Shown piece by piece: positions 7,990 to 13,936 of a stretch of 30,056 bases of DNA (within the stretch, counting starts at the first letter, position 1; each line of letters opens with the position of its first letter). The notes under the pieces were generated by a model. The model saw nothing but the letters and a program-made list of their open reading frames with translations. It was not told where the DNA came from and did not search any database. A program made the position numbers and the translations under genes. The stretch spans positions 1-30,056 of the forward strand of contig NZ_JAMONU010000146.1 of NCBI RefSeq assembly GCF_027066465.1, given 5' to 3'. This DNA is from Thermococcus sp. (lineage in GTDB: Archaea; Methanobacteriota_B; Thermococci; Thermococcales; Thermococcaceae).

Positions 7990-8239
7990 GGCGAACGTTG
8001 AGATACGGTGGCGCTACGGTGATGAGCTCCGAGCTAGGGCAGTGGCAGAGGCAATAGAGGTGGACAACGAGGCAATGCCGGCGGAGCTAAAGAAAAGTTT
8101 AAATGTGCGAACCCGATGGGTTGATGGGGACGTTATAACAAAGGTTAAATACTGGGGTGAGATTGAGACACTCATCAAGGCGCTCGATGATTTGGTGTTT
8201 TCGGTCAAGGTCGCCGAGGAGATGACCGAAAAGGTTTAA
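7979..8239 (+). CDS. pcc1: KEOPS complex subunit Pcc1
   Basis: An 86-residue protein with the Pcc1 alpha/beta fold pattern: an N-terminal strand, the helix ELRARAVAEAIEVDN, the strand VRTRWVDGDVITKVKY and the C-terminal helix LIKALDDLVFSVKVAEEM. Pcc1 is the dimerising subunit of the KEOPS complex (Kae1, Bud32, Cgi121, Pcc1), which makes t6A37 in ANN-decoding tRNAs. The start codon lies inside the end of GAN behind AGGTGAGG. The other KEOPS subunits are not in this window. Association with the S15/eS1 genes fits a translation role. Confidence 0.93.
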   Translation: MRIEANVEIRWRYGDELRARAVAEAIEVDNEAMPAELKKSLNVRTRWVDGDVITKVKYWGEIETLIKALDDLVFSVKVAEEMTEKV

Positions 8240-8254
8240 AGCGGAGGTGTTAGG

Positions 8255-8857
8255 ATGGCAAAGGGTAACCCGAGGAAGAGGGCGGCTACTACCAAGGATA
8301 AGTGGAAGATGAAAGAATGGTATATCGTTTACGCTCCAGACTTTTTCGGAAGCAAGGAGATAGGCCTGACGCCTGCAGATGACCCTCAGAAGGTCGTTGG
8401 AAGGGTTGTCGAGACGACCCTTAGGGACCTCACGGGAGACTTCACAAAGAGCCACGTCAAGCTCTACTTCCAGGTTTACGACGTCAAGGGCCAGAACGCG
8501 TACACCAAGTTCAAGGGCCACACCCTCGCGAGGAGCTACATCCGCTCGCTCGTCAGGAGGAGAACCACTCGCGTTGACGGAATCTTCAACATCACAACCA
8601 AGGACGGCTACAAGCTCCGCGTTATGGGCATGGTTATCGCCTACAGAAGAATTCAGACCAGCCAGGAGAGGGCCATAAGGAAGATAATGCAGGACATCAT
8701 CTATAAGAAGGCCGAGGAGCTCAACTTCGCCGACTTCGTTCTCCAGTCCGTCAACGGCCAGATAGCGAGCGAGATTGCCAAGGAAGCGAGGAAGATATAC
8801 CCGATTAAGCGCGCCGAGGTTAGGAAGATTAAGGTTCTTGCCGAGCCGGAGGCCTGA
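8255..8857 (+). CDS. rps3ae: 30S ribosomal protein S3Ae (eS1)
   Basis: A 200-residue protein of the archaeal/eukaryotic eS1 (S3Ae) family. It has a basic N-terminus (AKGNPRKRAATTKDKWKMK), then WYIVYAPDFFG, a central block with RSYIRSLVRRRTTRVDGI, and a C-terminal KIYPIKRAEVRKIKVL. eS1 sits on the small-subunit platform near the mRNA exit, and eukaryotic homologues contact the 3' end region of the rRNA. ATG 8255 follows GGAGGTG and starts 15 nt after pcc1, so it is in the same operon. Length and motifs are complete. Confidence 0.96.
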   Translation: MAKGNPRKRAATTKDKWKMKEWYIVYAPDFFGSKEIGLTPADDPQKVVGRVVETTLRDLTGDFTKSHVKLYFQVYDVKGQNAYTKFKGHTLARSYIRSLVRRRTTRVDGIFNITTKDGYKLRVMGMVIAYRRIQTSQERAIRKIMQDIIYKKAEELNFADFVLQSVNGQIASEIAKEARKIYPIKRAEVRKIKVLAEPEA

Positions 8858-8923
8858 CGCCTCTGCCTCTTCTTCCGCTTAACGTTTTGGGACTGAAAAT
8901 CCCCGGTTTTGGGAGGTGGTAGT

Positions 8924-9976
8924 GTGAAATTTCTCGTTAAGACCCAGCGCGACATGGAGGCTGTTGCCGGCAACTACATCAGGGAGGCAATTCCAGAGGC
9001 AGATGTCTGGATTGCGCCGATGGGATACACCGGACTGGTTCTGGTCGAGGCCGATGAAAAGGCCCTTGAAAAGCTCCTCCAGATTCCCGAGGTCGAGAGG
9101 GTGATTCCGGTTCTGGTAGAGACCGAGGCCGACCTCGATAAGATAGCCGAGAGCGCCGAGAAGATTGCACACCTCATCGGCGAGAATGAAACTTATGCCG
9201 TCAAAACCAAGAGGCGCGGGAAGCACGACTTCTCGAGCATAGACGTGAACCGGGTTCTTGGGGCGAGGATAAAGGAGCTAACAAACGCCGACGTGAACCT
9301 CAGCTGGCCTGACAAGGTCGTCCAGGTTGAGATAATAGGCGACAAAGCCTACATCTCCGTCCTTCCGGGAGAGGAGTACAGGAAGTACACCCCCGACAAG
9401 ATTGACGCGAGGAAGCTCTTCAGGAAGCTGACGATAGTCCAGATGCCCTATTGGGGCGATTATAAAGCCTGCAGGAAGTTCGGCGAGAAGATTGGCAGAG
9501 CGGCACAGGCCTTTGAAGTTAAGGAGCTCATAATAGCACCCAAGGAGAAGATGGACGCCTTTGAGCTGATGGAGTTCCTGAGGGGCGTCAAGGCCGGCCA
9601 AGAAAGCCGTTACAAGATACAGCGCGAGGCTTATCCCTGGAAGGTGGAGAAGGTTCCCGTCTCGCTCTGGGACCTATATCAGGTAATCCGCGACAAGAGG
9701 AGGAACAAGAGACTGCTAATAATCACCGACCCTAAGGGGCCGACCCTGGCTGAAGTTAAAGATAAGCTCGCCAGGGACATGCACCACGCGAGGGAGGTGG
9801 TTGTCTTCATCGGCTCGCGCGAGGGAATCCCGCGCGGTCTGTTCCGCTTCGCAGATTACGTCATTGATTTGGCCCCGTACATGACCTTCGCCACCGAGCA
9901 CGGCATTCCGGCGACGCTCGTTTCCCTCTGGGAGGTTTACGAAGAGTTTCTGAGGGAGAACGAGAGGGGAGAGTGA
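8924..9976 (+). CDS. SPOUT-family RNA methylase, archaeal type
   Basis: A 350-residue protein. GTG 8924 follows GGGAGGTGGT; a TTG at 8909 just before that site is not used. The N-terminal region (1-150) resembles a THUMP-type RNA-binding module (residues 1-60: KFLVKTQRDMEAVAGNYIRE). The rest (about 160-350) looks like a SPOUT (trefoil-knot) methyltransferase with IVQMPYWGDYK, the central FELMEFLRGVKAGQE, and a glycine-rich C-terminal part (VVFIGSREGIPRGLFRFADY, then TFATEHGIPATLVSLWE) that should form the S-adenosylmethionine knot. Members are widespread in archaea and are probably rRNA or tRNA methylases; the substrate here is not shown. It follows eS1 on the same strand. Confidence 0.8.
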   Translation: MKFLVKTQRDMEAVAGNYIREAIPEADVWIAPMGYTGLVLVEADEKALEKLLQIPEVERVIPVLVETEADLDKIAESAEKIAHLIGENETYAVKTKRRGKHDFSSIDVNRVLGARIKELTNADVNLSWPDKVVQVEIIGDKAYISVLPGEEYRKYTPDKIDARKLFRKLTIVQMPYWGDYKACRKFGEKIGRAAQAFEVKELIIAPKEKMDAFELMEFLRGVKAGQESRYKIQREAYPWKVEKVPVSLWDLYQVIRDKRRNKRLLIITDPKGPTLAEVKDKLARDMHHAREVVVFIGSREGIPRGLFRFADYVIDLAPYMTFATEHGIPATLVSLWEVYEEFLRENERGE

Positions 9977-9992
9977 TTCCTTTCCCTTTTCT

Positions 9993-10051
9993 GGCGTCAG
10001 ACCCTAAGGTCGTCCTCACCGCTCGGGAATCCGCCGTAGTCATCATCCGCC
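9993..10051 (-). ncRNA. C/D box guide sRNA (2'-O-methylation guide), candidate
   Basis: Reading the minus strand: GGCG flank, C box ATGATGA (10046-10040), 13-nt guide, D' box CCGA (10026-10023), 3-nt spacer, C' box GTGAGGA (10019-10013), 12-nt guide CGACCTTAGGGT, D box CTGA (10000-9997), CGCC flank. GGCG and CGCC pair as the 4-bp terminal stem. Box order and guide lengths are those of archaeal dual-guide C/D sRNAs, which bind L7Ae, Nop5 and fibrillarin. The C box contains the TGA stop of the DUF92 gene, so the RNA may be processed from that mRNA. By the box-plus-five rule the D guide would methylate U in ACCCUAAGGUCG and the D' guide C in GAAUCCGCCGUAG. The D' box is CCGA rather than CTGA. 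Confidence 0.72.
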
Positions 10052-10759
10052 GAGTGTGTAGAATATTCCAGCTCCGATTAAACCGCCGAAAAGGCTCGCG
10101 AGGAAGTTCGTTGAGTTGTTATCGGTTATTCCCCTGTTCTCAAGCGTTGCCCCAATCAGGCTGTCGAGGTTGACCCCGATGAATCCCCCAATCAGAACCG
10201 CGAGTAGCATTTGGAGTTTGTGACCCGTTAGGGGGAGTGCAAAGAGCGCTATAACGAAACAGCCGAGGAAGGCAAACACCTCTCCTGCAATGGACACCGC
10301 ACCGTTGGTTCCGGGTTCGGCCGGCTGGAGGCTTGTTATCATCCTGGGTCTTCTGCCGAAGACTTTTCCAAGTTCGCTTGCGAGGGTGTCCCCGTTAACG
10401 GTCGCTATGGCGGCGAACGTCGCCGCCCAGAAGGCGTCCATATGGGTGTGATGCTCCCAGAGGAGGAAAAGCAGAGTTGCAAGTCCGTTTCCCATGACGT
10501 TTCCCCAGCTTCTCACTCCGTTGTTTGCCTGTGCGAGGCCCCTCCTCACCTTCTCCCTGAACCTGTACTTCGTGGCAAGAACGCCCATAATGACGAAGGT
10601 TAAGAGCGCCAAGAACGGGTAAATCCCTCCAAGTTCCAGGACTAGCAGACCTAGAACCGCCGCACTGATGGCTCCCTTTAGGTCCAGTGCCCCGAAGATG
10701 TAGGAGCCAGCGCCGAGCACAAAGACTACCGCTGAATCCGCCAGTATTCTTGAGAGCAT
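10043..10759 (-). CDS. DUF92-family integral membrane protein
   Basis: A 238-residue protein with about six or seven hydrophobic helices. It carries family hallmarks NNGVRSWGNVMGNG and ATVNGDTLASELGK, and the C-terminal NLDSLIGATLENRGITDNNSTNFLAS, where conserved Asp and Asn residues lie near the membrane. The DUF92/TIGR00297 family includes enzymes reported as phytol phosphate kinases in plants and cyanobacteria; the archaeal role is open, with an isoprenoid phosphate substrate a reasonable guess. ATG 10759 is chosen because AGGTGG lies 5 nt upstream; in-frame GTG codons at 10762 and 10768 fall on or against that site. A TATA-like GGTAATAAAG lies near 10795. The stop codon is embedded in the C box of a guide RNA. 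Confidence 0.85.
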   Translation of the reverse strand: MLSRILADSAVVFVLGAGSYIFGALDLKGAISAAVLGLLVLELGGIYPFLALLTFVIMGVLATKYRFREKVRRGLAQANNGVRSWGNVMGNGLATLLFLLWEHHTHMDAFWAATFAAIATVNGDTLASELGKVFGRRPRMITSLQPAEPGTNGAVSIAGEVFAFLGCFVIALFALPLTGHKLQMLLAVLIGGFIGVNLDSLIGATLENRGITDNNSTNFLASLFGGLIGAGIFYTLGG

Positions 10760-10836
10760 CACTGCCACCTGAACCCCAACTTAAGAAACCGCTTTATTAC
10801 CCTTTCTCTCGCCAATTGACGAAAAAGTAAATGGAA

Positions 10837-11286
10837 TCAGAGGGCCTCGAACTTTACGGTTTCGGTGATGAACGTTATGTCGAGGTGGTCTATGCCCGGT
10901 ATCTCCTTGGTGACGCTGGCGATTATCTTCTCAAGCTCCTTCATGTCCTTCGGACCGATTATGTGGAGAACGAGGTTGTGAGAACCGAGCGCGCGCTGGA
11001 TTATCTTTATGTGTTCGTTCTTTTTAAGCTTCTCGACTATTTCATCAATGTCAACTTCCGGTTTTATGGTTACGCCGAGTATTACATGGATGTATCCAAG
11101 GGCATCGTAGTTTGGAATCACGGTGTACTTCAGTATAATTCCGCTCTGCTCAAGCCTGTTCATCCTCCTCGAAATTCTCTGTCTTGTTGTCCCGAGGAGC
11201 TCGGCGAGCTCCTTGTAAGTGAGTCGGGCATTCTTTGAGAGAAGTTTCAGAATCCTGAGGTCTATACCATTTATTTTATCGGCCAT
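10837..11286 (-). CDS. Lrp/AsnC-family transcription regulator
   Basis: A 149-residue protein. The N-terminal winged helix (residues 4-55) includes DLRILKLLSKNARLTYKELA and the recognition helix TTRQRISRRMNRLE. The C-terminal RAM ligand-binding domain (65-140) contains YIHVILGVTIKPE and ALGSHNLVLHIIG. Archaeal Lrp proteins form dimers and octamers and respond to amino acids or related metabolites. ATG 11286 follows GGAGGTGG; a start at 11307 would precede that site. A good minus-strand TATA (ATATTTTTATAT, 11329-11340) predicts a leader of about 20 nt, so it is transcribed alone. Many Lrp proteins repress their own promoter; targets are not evident here. Confidence 0.92.
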   Translation of the reverse strand: MADKINGIDLRILKLLSKNARLTYKELAELLGTTRQRISRRMNRLEQSGIILKYTVIPNYDALGYIHVILGVTIKPEVDIDEIVEKLKKNEHIKIIQRALGSHNLVLHIIGPKDMKELEKIIASVTKEIPGIDHLDITFITETVKFEAL

Positions 11287-11328
11287 TGAACCACCTCCGC
11301 ATAGCACTTGTTCTCATTTGGTTGACGA

Positions 11329-11340
11329 ATATAAAAATAT
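11329..11340 (-). promoter_or_regulatory. TATA box of the Lrp regulator gene
   Basis: On the minus strand, ATATTTTTATAT predicts a transcript start near 11307, about 20 nt before the ATG. The rest of the 11287-11426 gap shows nothing else I can name. Confidence 0.55.
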
Positions 11341-11426
11341 TTCGGCCATTGGAGAATTTCCAACCCATTCGGTTATCCTAAAGGGCCTTTGGCGGGGAAA
11401 TCCAGGGCTTAAATGAGCACATAATG

Positions 11427-11762
11427 TTAGGTATCATTCTCTTTACTTACTTCCCGTTTGTTTTTACTAACTTTGTTCCATTTTGCACTATCTCTTGCCC
11501 TATATCTTCTAATTGTGTCTCTTACAGCCTTCTCTGCATCAATCCCGTAACCGTTTGCTATGCATAAAAGAGCGAAGAAGAGGTCTCCCAACTCCTCTTG
11601 GATTTTATCCAGCGAACCCTCTCCTTTTATTCTCTCGTACGCCAGCATGGCATCCGCAAGCTCACCGAGCTCCTCGACGGCTGCGGCGAGCATCTCAAAG
11701 GGTTTCCAGTAGCCACCGAACTCGTTTATGAGTTCATCAACTTCCTTCTGGAGCCTCTTCAT
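11427..11762 (-). CDS. MazG-like nucleotide pyrophosphohydrolase
   Basis: A 111-residue all-alpha NTP pyrophosphohydrolase. It shows the paired metal-binding acidic motifs of the MazG/dUTPase-2 superfamily: AAVEELGELADA (Glu30, Glu31, Glu34) and IQEELGDLFFALL (Glu56/57, Asp60). Such proteins hydrolyse (d)NTPs to monophosphates to clean the nucleotide pool; which nucleotide cannot be read from the sequence. The C-terminal tail is Lys-rich. The gene starts inside the end of the ArsR regulator gene (26-bp overlap) with only a weak upstream GAGG, so its translation is probably coupled to that gene. Confidence 0.88.
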   Translation of the reverse strand: MKRLQKEVDELINEFGGYWKPFEMLAAAVEELGELADAMLAYERIKGEGSLDKIQEELGDLFFALLCIANGYGIDAEKAVRDTIRRYRARDSAKWNKVSKNKREVSKENDT

Positions 11763-12138
11763 GGATAAGCTCGCCCCTCACGGCTTCTAAGTACCCCTTG
11801 ACGACCTCTATGTTGGTCTTGTAGAACCTCATCCTGCCCTCTCGTCTCTCGAGGACCAGGTTGAGGGACTTGAGGGAGCGAATGTGGTGGCTGATTAGTG
11901 TCTGGTCTTCCCCAAGAGCCTGGGAAATAAGGCAGACGCAGAGCCATTCATCCCTAATCAGTTTGAGAATCTTGAGCCTTAGGGGGTTTGAGATGACCTT
12001 GAGGAACTTCACGACGTCATCGGGAACCTCGGGATTGACCTCAGCATCGAGGTTGGGAATACCGCACCTTTCGCGGCAGCCCATGACGGTCTTCTTCTGC
12101 CTCTCGTCGAGCTTCTCAAAAAGCTCCCTAACCTTCAT
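11737..12138 (-). CDS. ArsR-family regulator with a CadC-like four-cysteine metal site
   Basis: A 133-residue winged-helix protein. The core (residues about 42-105) is LKVISNPLRLKILKLI, then the DNA-reading helix in EDQTLISHHIRSLKSL and the wing LERREGRMRFYKT. The cysteines are an N-terminal Cys21xxxCys25 pair and Cys67xCys69 in WLCVCLIS. Bacterial CadC sensors of Cd/Pb/Zn have the same CxxxC plus CVC arrangement (the alpha-3N site), so a soft-metal sensor is likely by analogy. No metal pump is adjacent; the only partner is the overlapping MazG-like gene. The promoter is TTTATTAAAC about 35-40 nt upstream, with AGGTGAT before the ATG. Confidence 0.88.
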   Translation of the reverse strand: MKVRELFEKLDERQKKTVMGCRERCGIPNLDAEVNPEVPDDVVKFLKVISNPLRLKILKLIRDEWLCVCLISQALGEDQTLISHHIRSLKSLNLVLERREGRMRFYKTNIEVVKGYLEAVRGELIHEEAPEGS

Positions 12139-12198
12139 GGAGCATCACCTAATTACTTAGTTCGCTGACTGTTTAATAAACTTTTCATCTGAAAAACG

Positions 12199-12570
12199 TC
12201 ATTCAACCACCTTTAACCTGAGCCTTTTGCCGTCGCTGGAATAGGCCCTGACGGTGTCTTCTGTAAACGGCCACGCTATTATGAGGTGAACCCCTCCAAA
12301 CTTCGAAAAGAACTCCAGGTCCGCTTCCGACGGCCAGGGATTTGGGCTTGGATGGGAATGGACGGTTCCCTTAATGCTCTCATCATACGGAAGCATCCAC
12401 GTGTCGAAGAAGACACTCCCCGGTCCGGCGTGAGGGTTGGGGGCTATTAAAACTTCCTCAAAGACTCCGTCTTTCTCCCTCAGGAATCCCACGAACTCGT
12501 TGGGATAAGCGTTTCTGGCGAGCTGGAGAAGGTATTCAAGAAGCTCCCTCCGTATCAGGACTTCTCTCAT
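12199..12570 (-). CDS. JAMM/MPN+ metalloprotease (probable desampylase-type)
   Basis: A 123-residue stand-alone JAMM domain. The catalytic set is complete: Glu25 (NEFVGFL), then H71xH73P with S81xxD84 in HSHPSPNPWPSEAD, which is the HxHPx6SxxD zinc signature. Archaeal JAMM proteins, including a Pyrococcus furiosus one, remove ubiquitin-like SAMP proteins from targets; this protein has the same compact size, so that role is likely. ATG 12570 follows GAGGTGAAAGC. A longer frame exists upstream but runs through the RidA gene in a different frame and is not credible. It lies 31 nt after ridA on the same strand. Confidence 0.88.
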   Translation of the reverse strand: MREVLIRRELLEYLLQLARNAYPNEFVGFLREKDGVFEEVLIAPNPHAGPGSVFFDTWMLPYDESIKGTVHSHPSPNPWPSEADLEFFSKFGGVHLIIAWPFTEDTVRAYSSDGKRLRLKVVE

Positions 12571-12601
12571 GCTTTCACCTCTCAAAATATGATGAAAAGA
12601 A

Positions 12602-12988
12602 TTAGAGAACTGCAATGCACTCAATCTCGACCTTGACGCCCTTAGGCAGGTTCGCAACCTCAACGACTGCCCTGGCCGGCTTCGCCTTTGAGAAGAACCT
12701 CTCGTAGACCTCGTTGAACTTTGGATAGTCGTTGATGTCGCTGAGGAACGCTGTAACTTTGACCACGTTCTCTGCACTTCCTCCGGCCTCTTCCACAATC
12801 GCCAGCATGTTCCTTATGGCCCTCTCGGCCTGCTCCTCGATTGTTCCGCCGACTATCTCCCCGGTTTCGGGGTCAATCGGTATCTGGCCGGAAACGAACA
12901 GGAACTTTCCGCCCTCAACCAGTATTGCCTGGCTGTAGGGTCCTATTGGCTTGGGGGCCTTCTCCGTGTAGACAACCCTCTTCTCCAT
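12602..12988 (-). CDS. ridA: RidA family reactive enamine/imine deaminase
   Basis: A 128-residue RidA (YjgF/YER057c/UK114) protein. Family marks are KPIGPYSQAILVEGGKFLFV, SGQIPIDPETGE and the C-terminal PARAVVEVANLPKGVKVEIE, whose Arg binds the carboxylate of 2-aminoacrylate-type intermediates. It hydrolyses reactive enamines released by PLP enzymes and so protects metabolism. ATG 12988 follows GGAGGTGATT; the GTG at 12997 is inside that site. It lies directly downstream of a C/D guide RNA and the DUF2666-type gene and upstream of the JAMM gene. Confidence 0.95.
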   Translation of the reverse strand: MEKRVVYTEKAPKPIGPYSQAILVEGGKFLFVSGQIPIDPETGEIVGGTIEEQAERAIRNMLAIVEEAGGSAENVVKVTAFLSDINDYPKFNEVYERFFSKAKPARAVVEVANLPKGVKVEIECIAVL

Positions 12989-13000
12989 CTTAATCACCTC

Positions 13001-13058
13001 CGTCAGCGAAGCGAAGATTCCTCATCGCCATCTCGGGTGTCCTCGGCCTCATCATCCT
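13001..13058 (-). ncRNA. C/D box guide sRNA (2'-O-methylation guide), candidate
   Basis: Reading the minus strand: C box ATGATGA (13055-13049), 12-nt guide GGCCGAGGACAC, D' box CCGA (13036-13033), 4-nt spacer, C' box GCGATGA (13028-13022), 15-nt guide, D box CTGA (13006-13003). This is the dual-guide layout of archaeal C/D sRNAs. The C box overlaps the TGA stop of the DUF2666-type gene and the D box ends just before the ridA ribosome site, so the RNA exactly fills the intergenic gap. Predicted methylation by the box-plus-five rule is at C in GUGUCCUCGGCC (D' guide) and at the fifth base, G, in CGAAGCGAAGAUUCC (D guide). I see no terminal stem, and the second guide is slightly long, so it is less certain than the first. 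Confidence 0.65.
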
Positions 13059-13843
13059 TTCTTTTCGAGGTACTTCTCAAGGGACTTGGCGGGAACGTCG
13101 AGGGTAAGGCCTATCTTTTCGAGGGCAGTTCTGAGTGCGTAAACCCTCGCGTGCTCCTCGAAGGGTTCATCAGCGTAGAGTGAGGGCTCGAACGCCTCGT
13201 ACACCTCTATAACTTTGGGGATGTCGGATTTTTTAACCCTCTTAAAGGCCGAGAACTCCTCCTCGATTCCTTCGAGGTCTATGTCCGCATAGACGGGAAG
13301 CTTGAGTGTGGCCGTTTCGTTTATGCTCGCGAGCAACCTGGCAACGTCAAGCATGGGGGTTTTCTCGTCTATGATGAGCCTCTTGACTACTATCCAGCGC
13401 CCGTGTTTTGCCGTGAAGTTTACGTGTTCGTCCTCGAAGGGGAACTCGACGTCAACGCCCTCAAGGATTCCCTCGGGATAATTAACAGGGACGAGGGTTT
13501 CTAGGGTTTCCCTCACTAGGTATGCCCTCGCGACGTCCACTAGGAGCTTCTTCATCTTATTGTCCGTTTCCTTTACAAGCTGTCCCAGCTTCCTTGAGGT
13601 TCCAGGGGACTTCAAGGCGATGACCGTCTCATTCAGGGTGCCTTTTCTGAGGTCCTCCGCGAGCTTTTTGATCCCCTCAACGTCCATTCCCTCGGAGAGA
13701 TAGCGGGCAATCTGTGAGTTTACCGTGTTTGAGACGCCCGCGAGAAAGTGAGCAATCCTCTCGTTTTCCATCTCGGTAAGCTTTTTGGCGACTTTCCAGT
13801 CACGGTGTCTGGCCGTAAACGCGACGTGCTCCTCAACCTTCAT
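13052..13843 (-). CDS. DUF2666-type protein with two internal repeats
   Basis: A 263-residue soluble protein, made of two similar halves. Residues about 3-60 (VEEHVAFTARHRDWKVAKKL, ending DVEGI) match residues about 137-195 (FEDEHVNFTAKHGRWIVVKR, ending DLEGI). The [DE]EHVxFTA[RK]HxxW motif opens each copy. I recognise it as the archaeal DUF2666 family; no activity is known to me. ATG 13843 with GGTGGGAG upstream is preferred over the upstream GTG at 13930, because the minus-strand TATA (13903-13912) lies between them. It is divergent from LonB. The conserved His, Trp and acidic residues repeated in both halves suggest a binding or catalytic site used twice. Confidence 0.75.
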   Translation of the reverse strand: MKVEEHVAFTARHRDWKVAKKLTEMENERIAHFLAGVSNTVNSQIARYLSEGMDVEGIKKLAEDLRKGTLNETVIALKSPGTSRKLGQLVKETDNKMKKLLVDVARAYLVRETLETLVPVNYPEGILEGVDVEFPFEDEHVNFTAKHGRWIVVKRLIIDEKTPMLDVARLLASINETATLKLPVYADIDLEGIEEEFSAFKRVKKSDIPKVIEVYEAFEPSLYADEPFEEHARVYALRTALEKIGLTLDVPAKSLEKYLEKKG

Positions 13844-13902
13844 GCTCCCACCAGAGGGAGTTCTCATGGGGACTTTTAGCTTTTTCCACAGGTTTCGAAA
13901 AA

Positions 13903-13913
13903 GGTTATAAATC
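13903..13913. promoter_or_regulatory. Shared TATA box between DUF2666-type gene and lonB
   Basis: GGTTATAAATC reads as a TATA box both ways. Rightward it predicts a start at or next to the LonB ATG (almost leaderless); leftward it predicts about 13882, some 40 nt before ATG 13843. Confidence 0.55.
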
Positions 13914-13936
13914 GCTTCGTTCATTGGCACTTAGAG

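Noticed and set aside
12571..12798. N-terminal extension of the JAMM protease into ridA
   Set aside because: Low-complexity Arg/Ser sequence read out of frame through ridA; ATG 12570 has a proper ribosome site.
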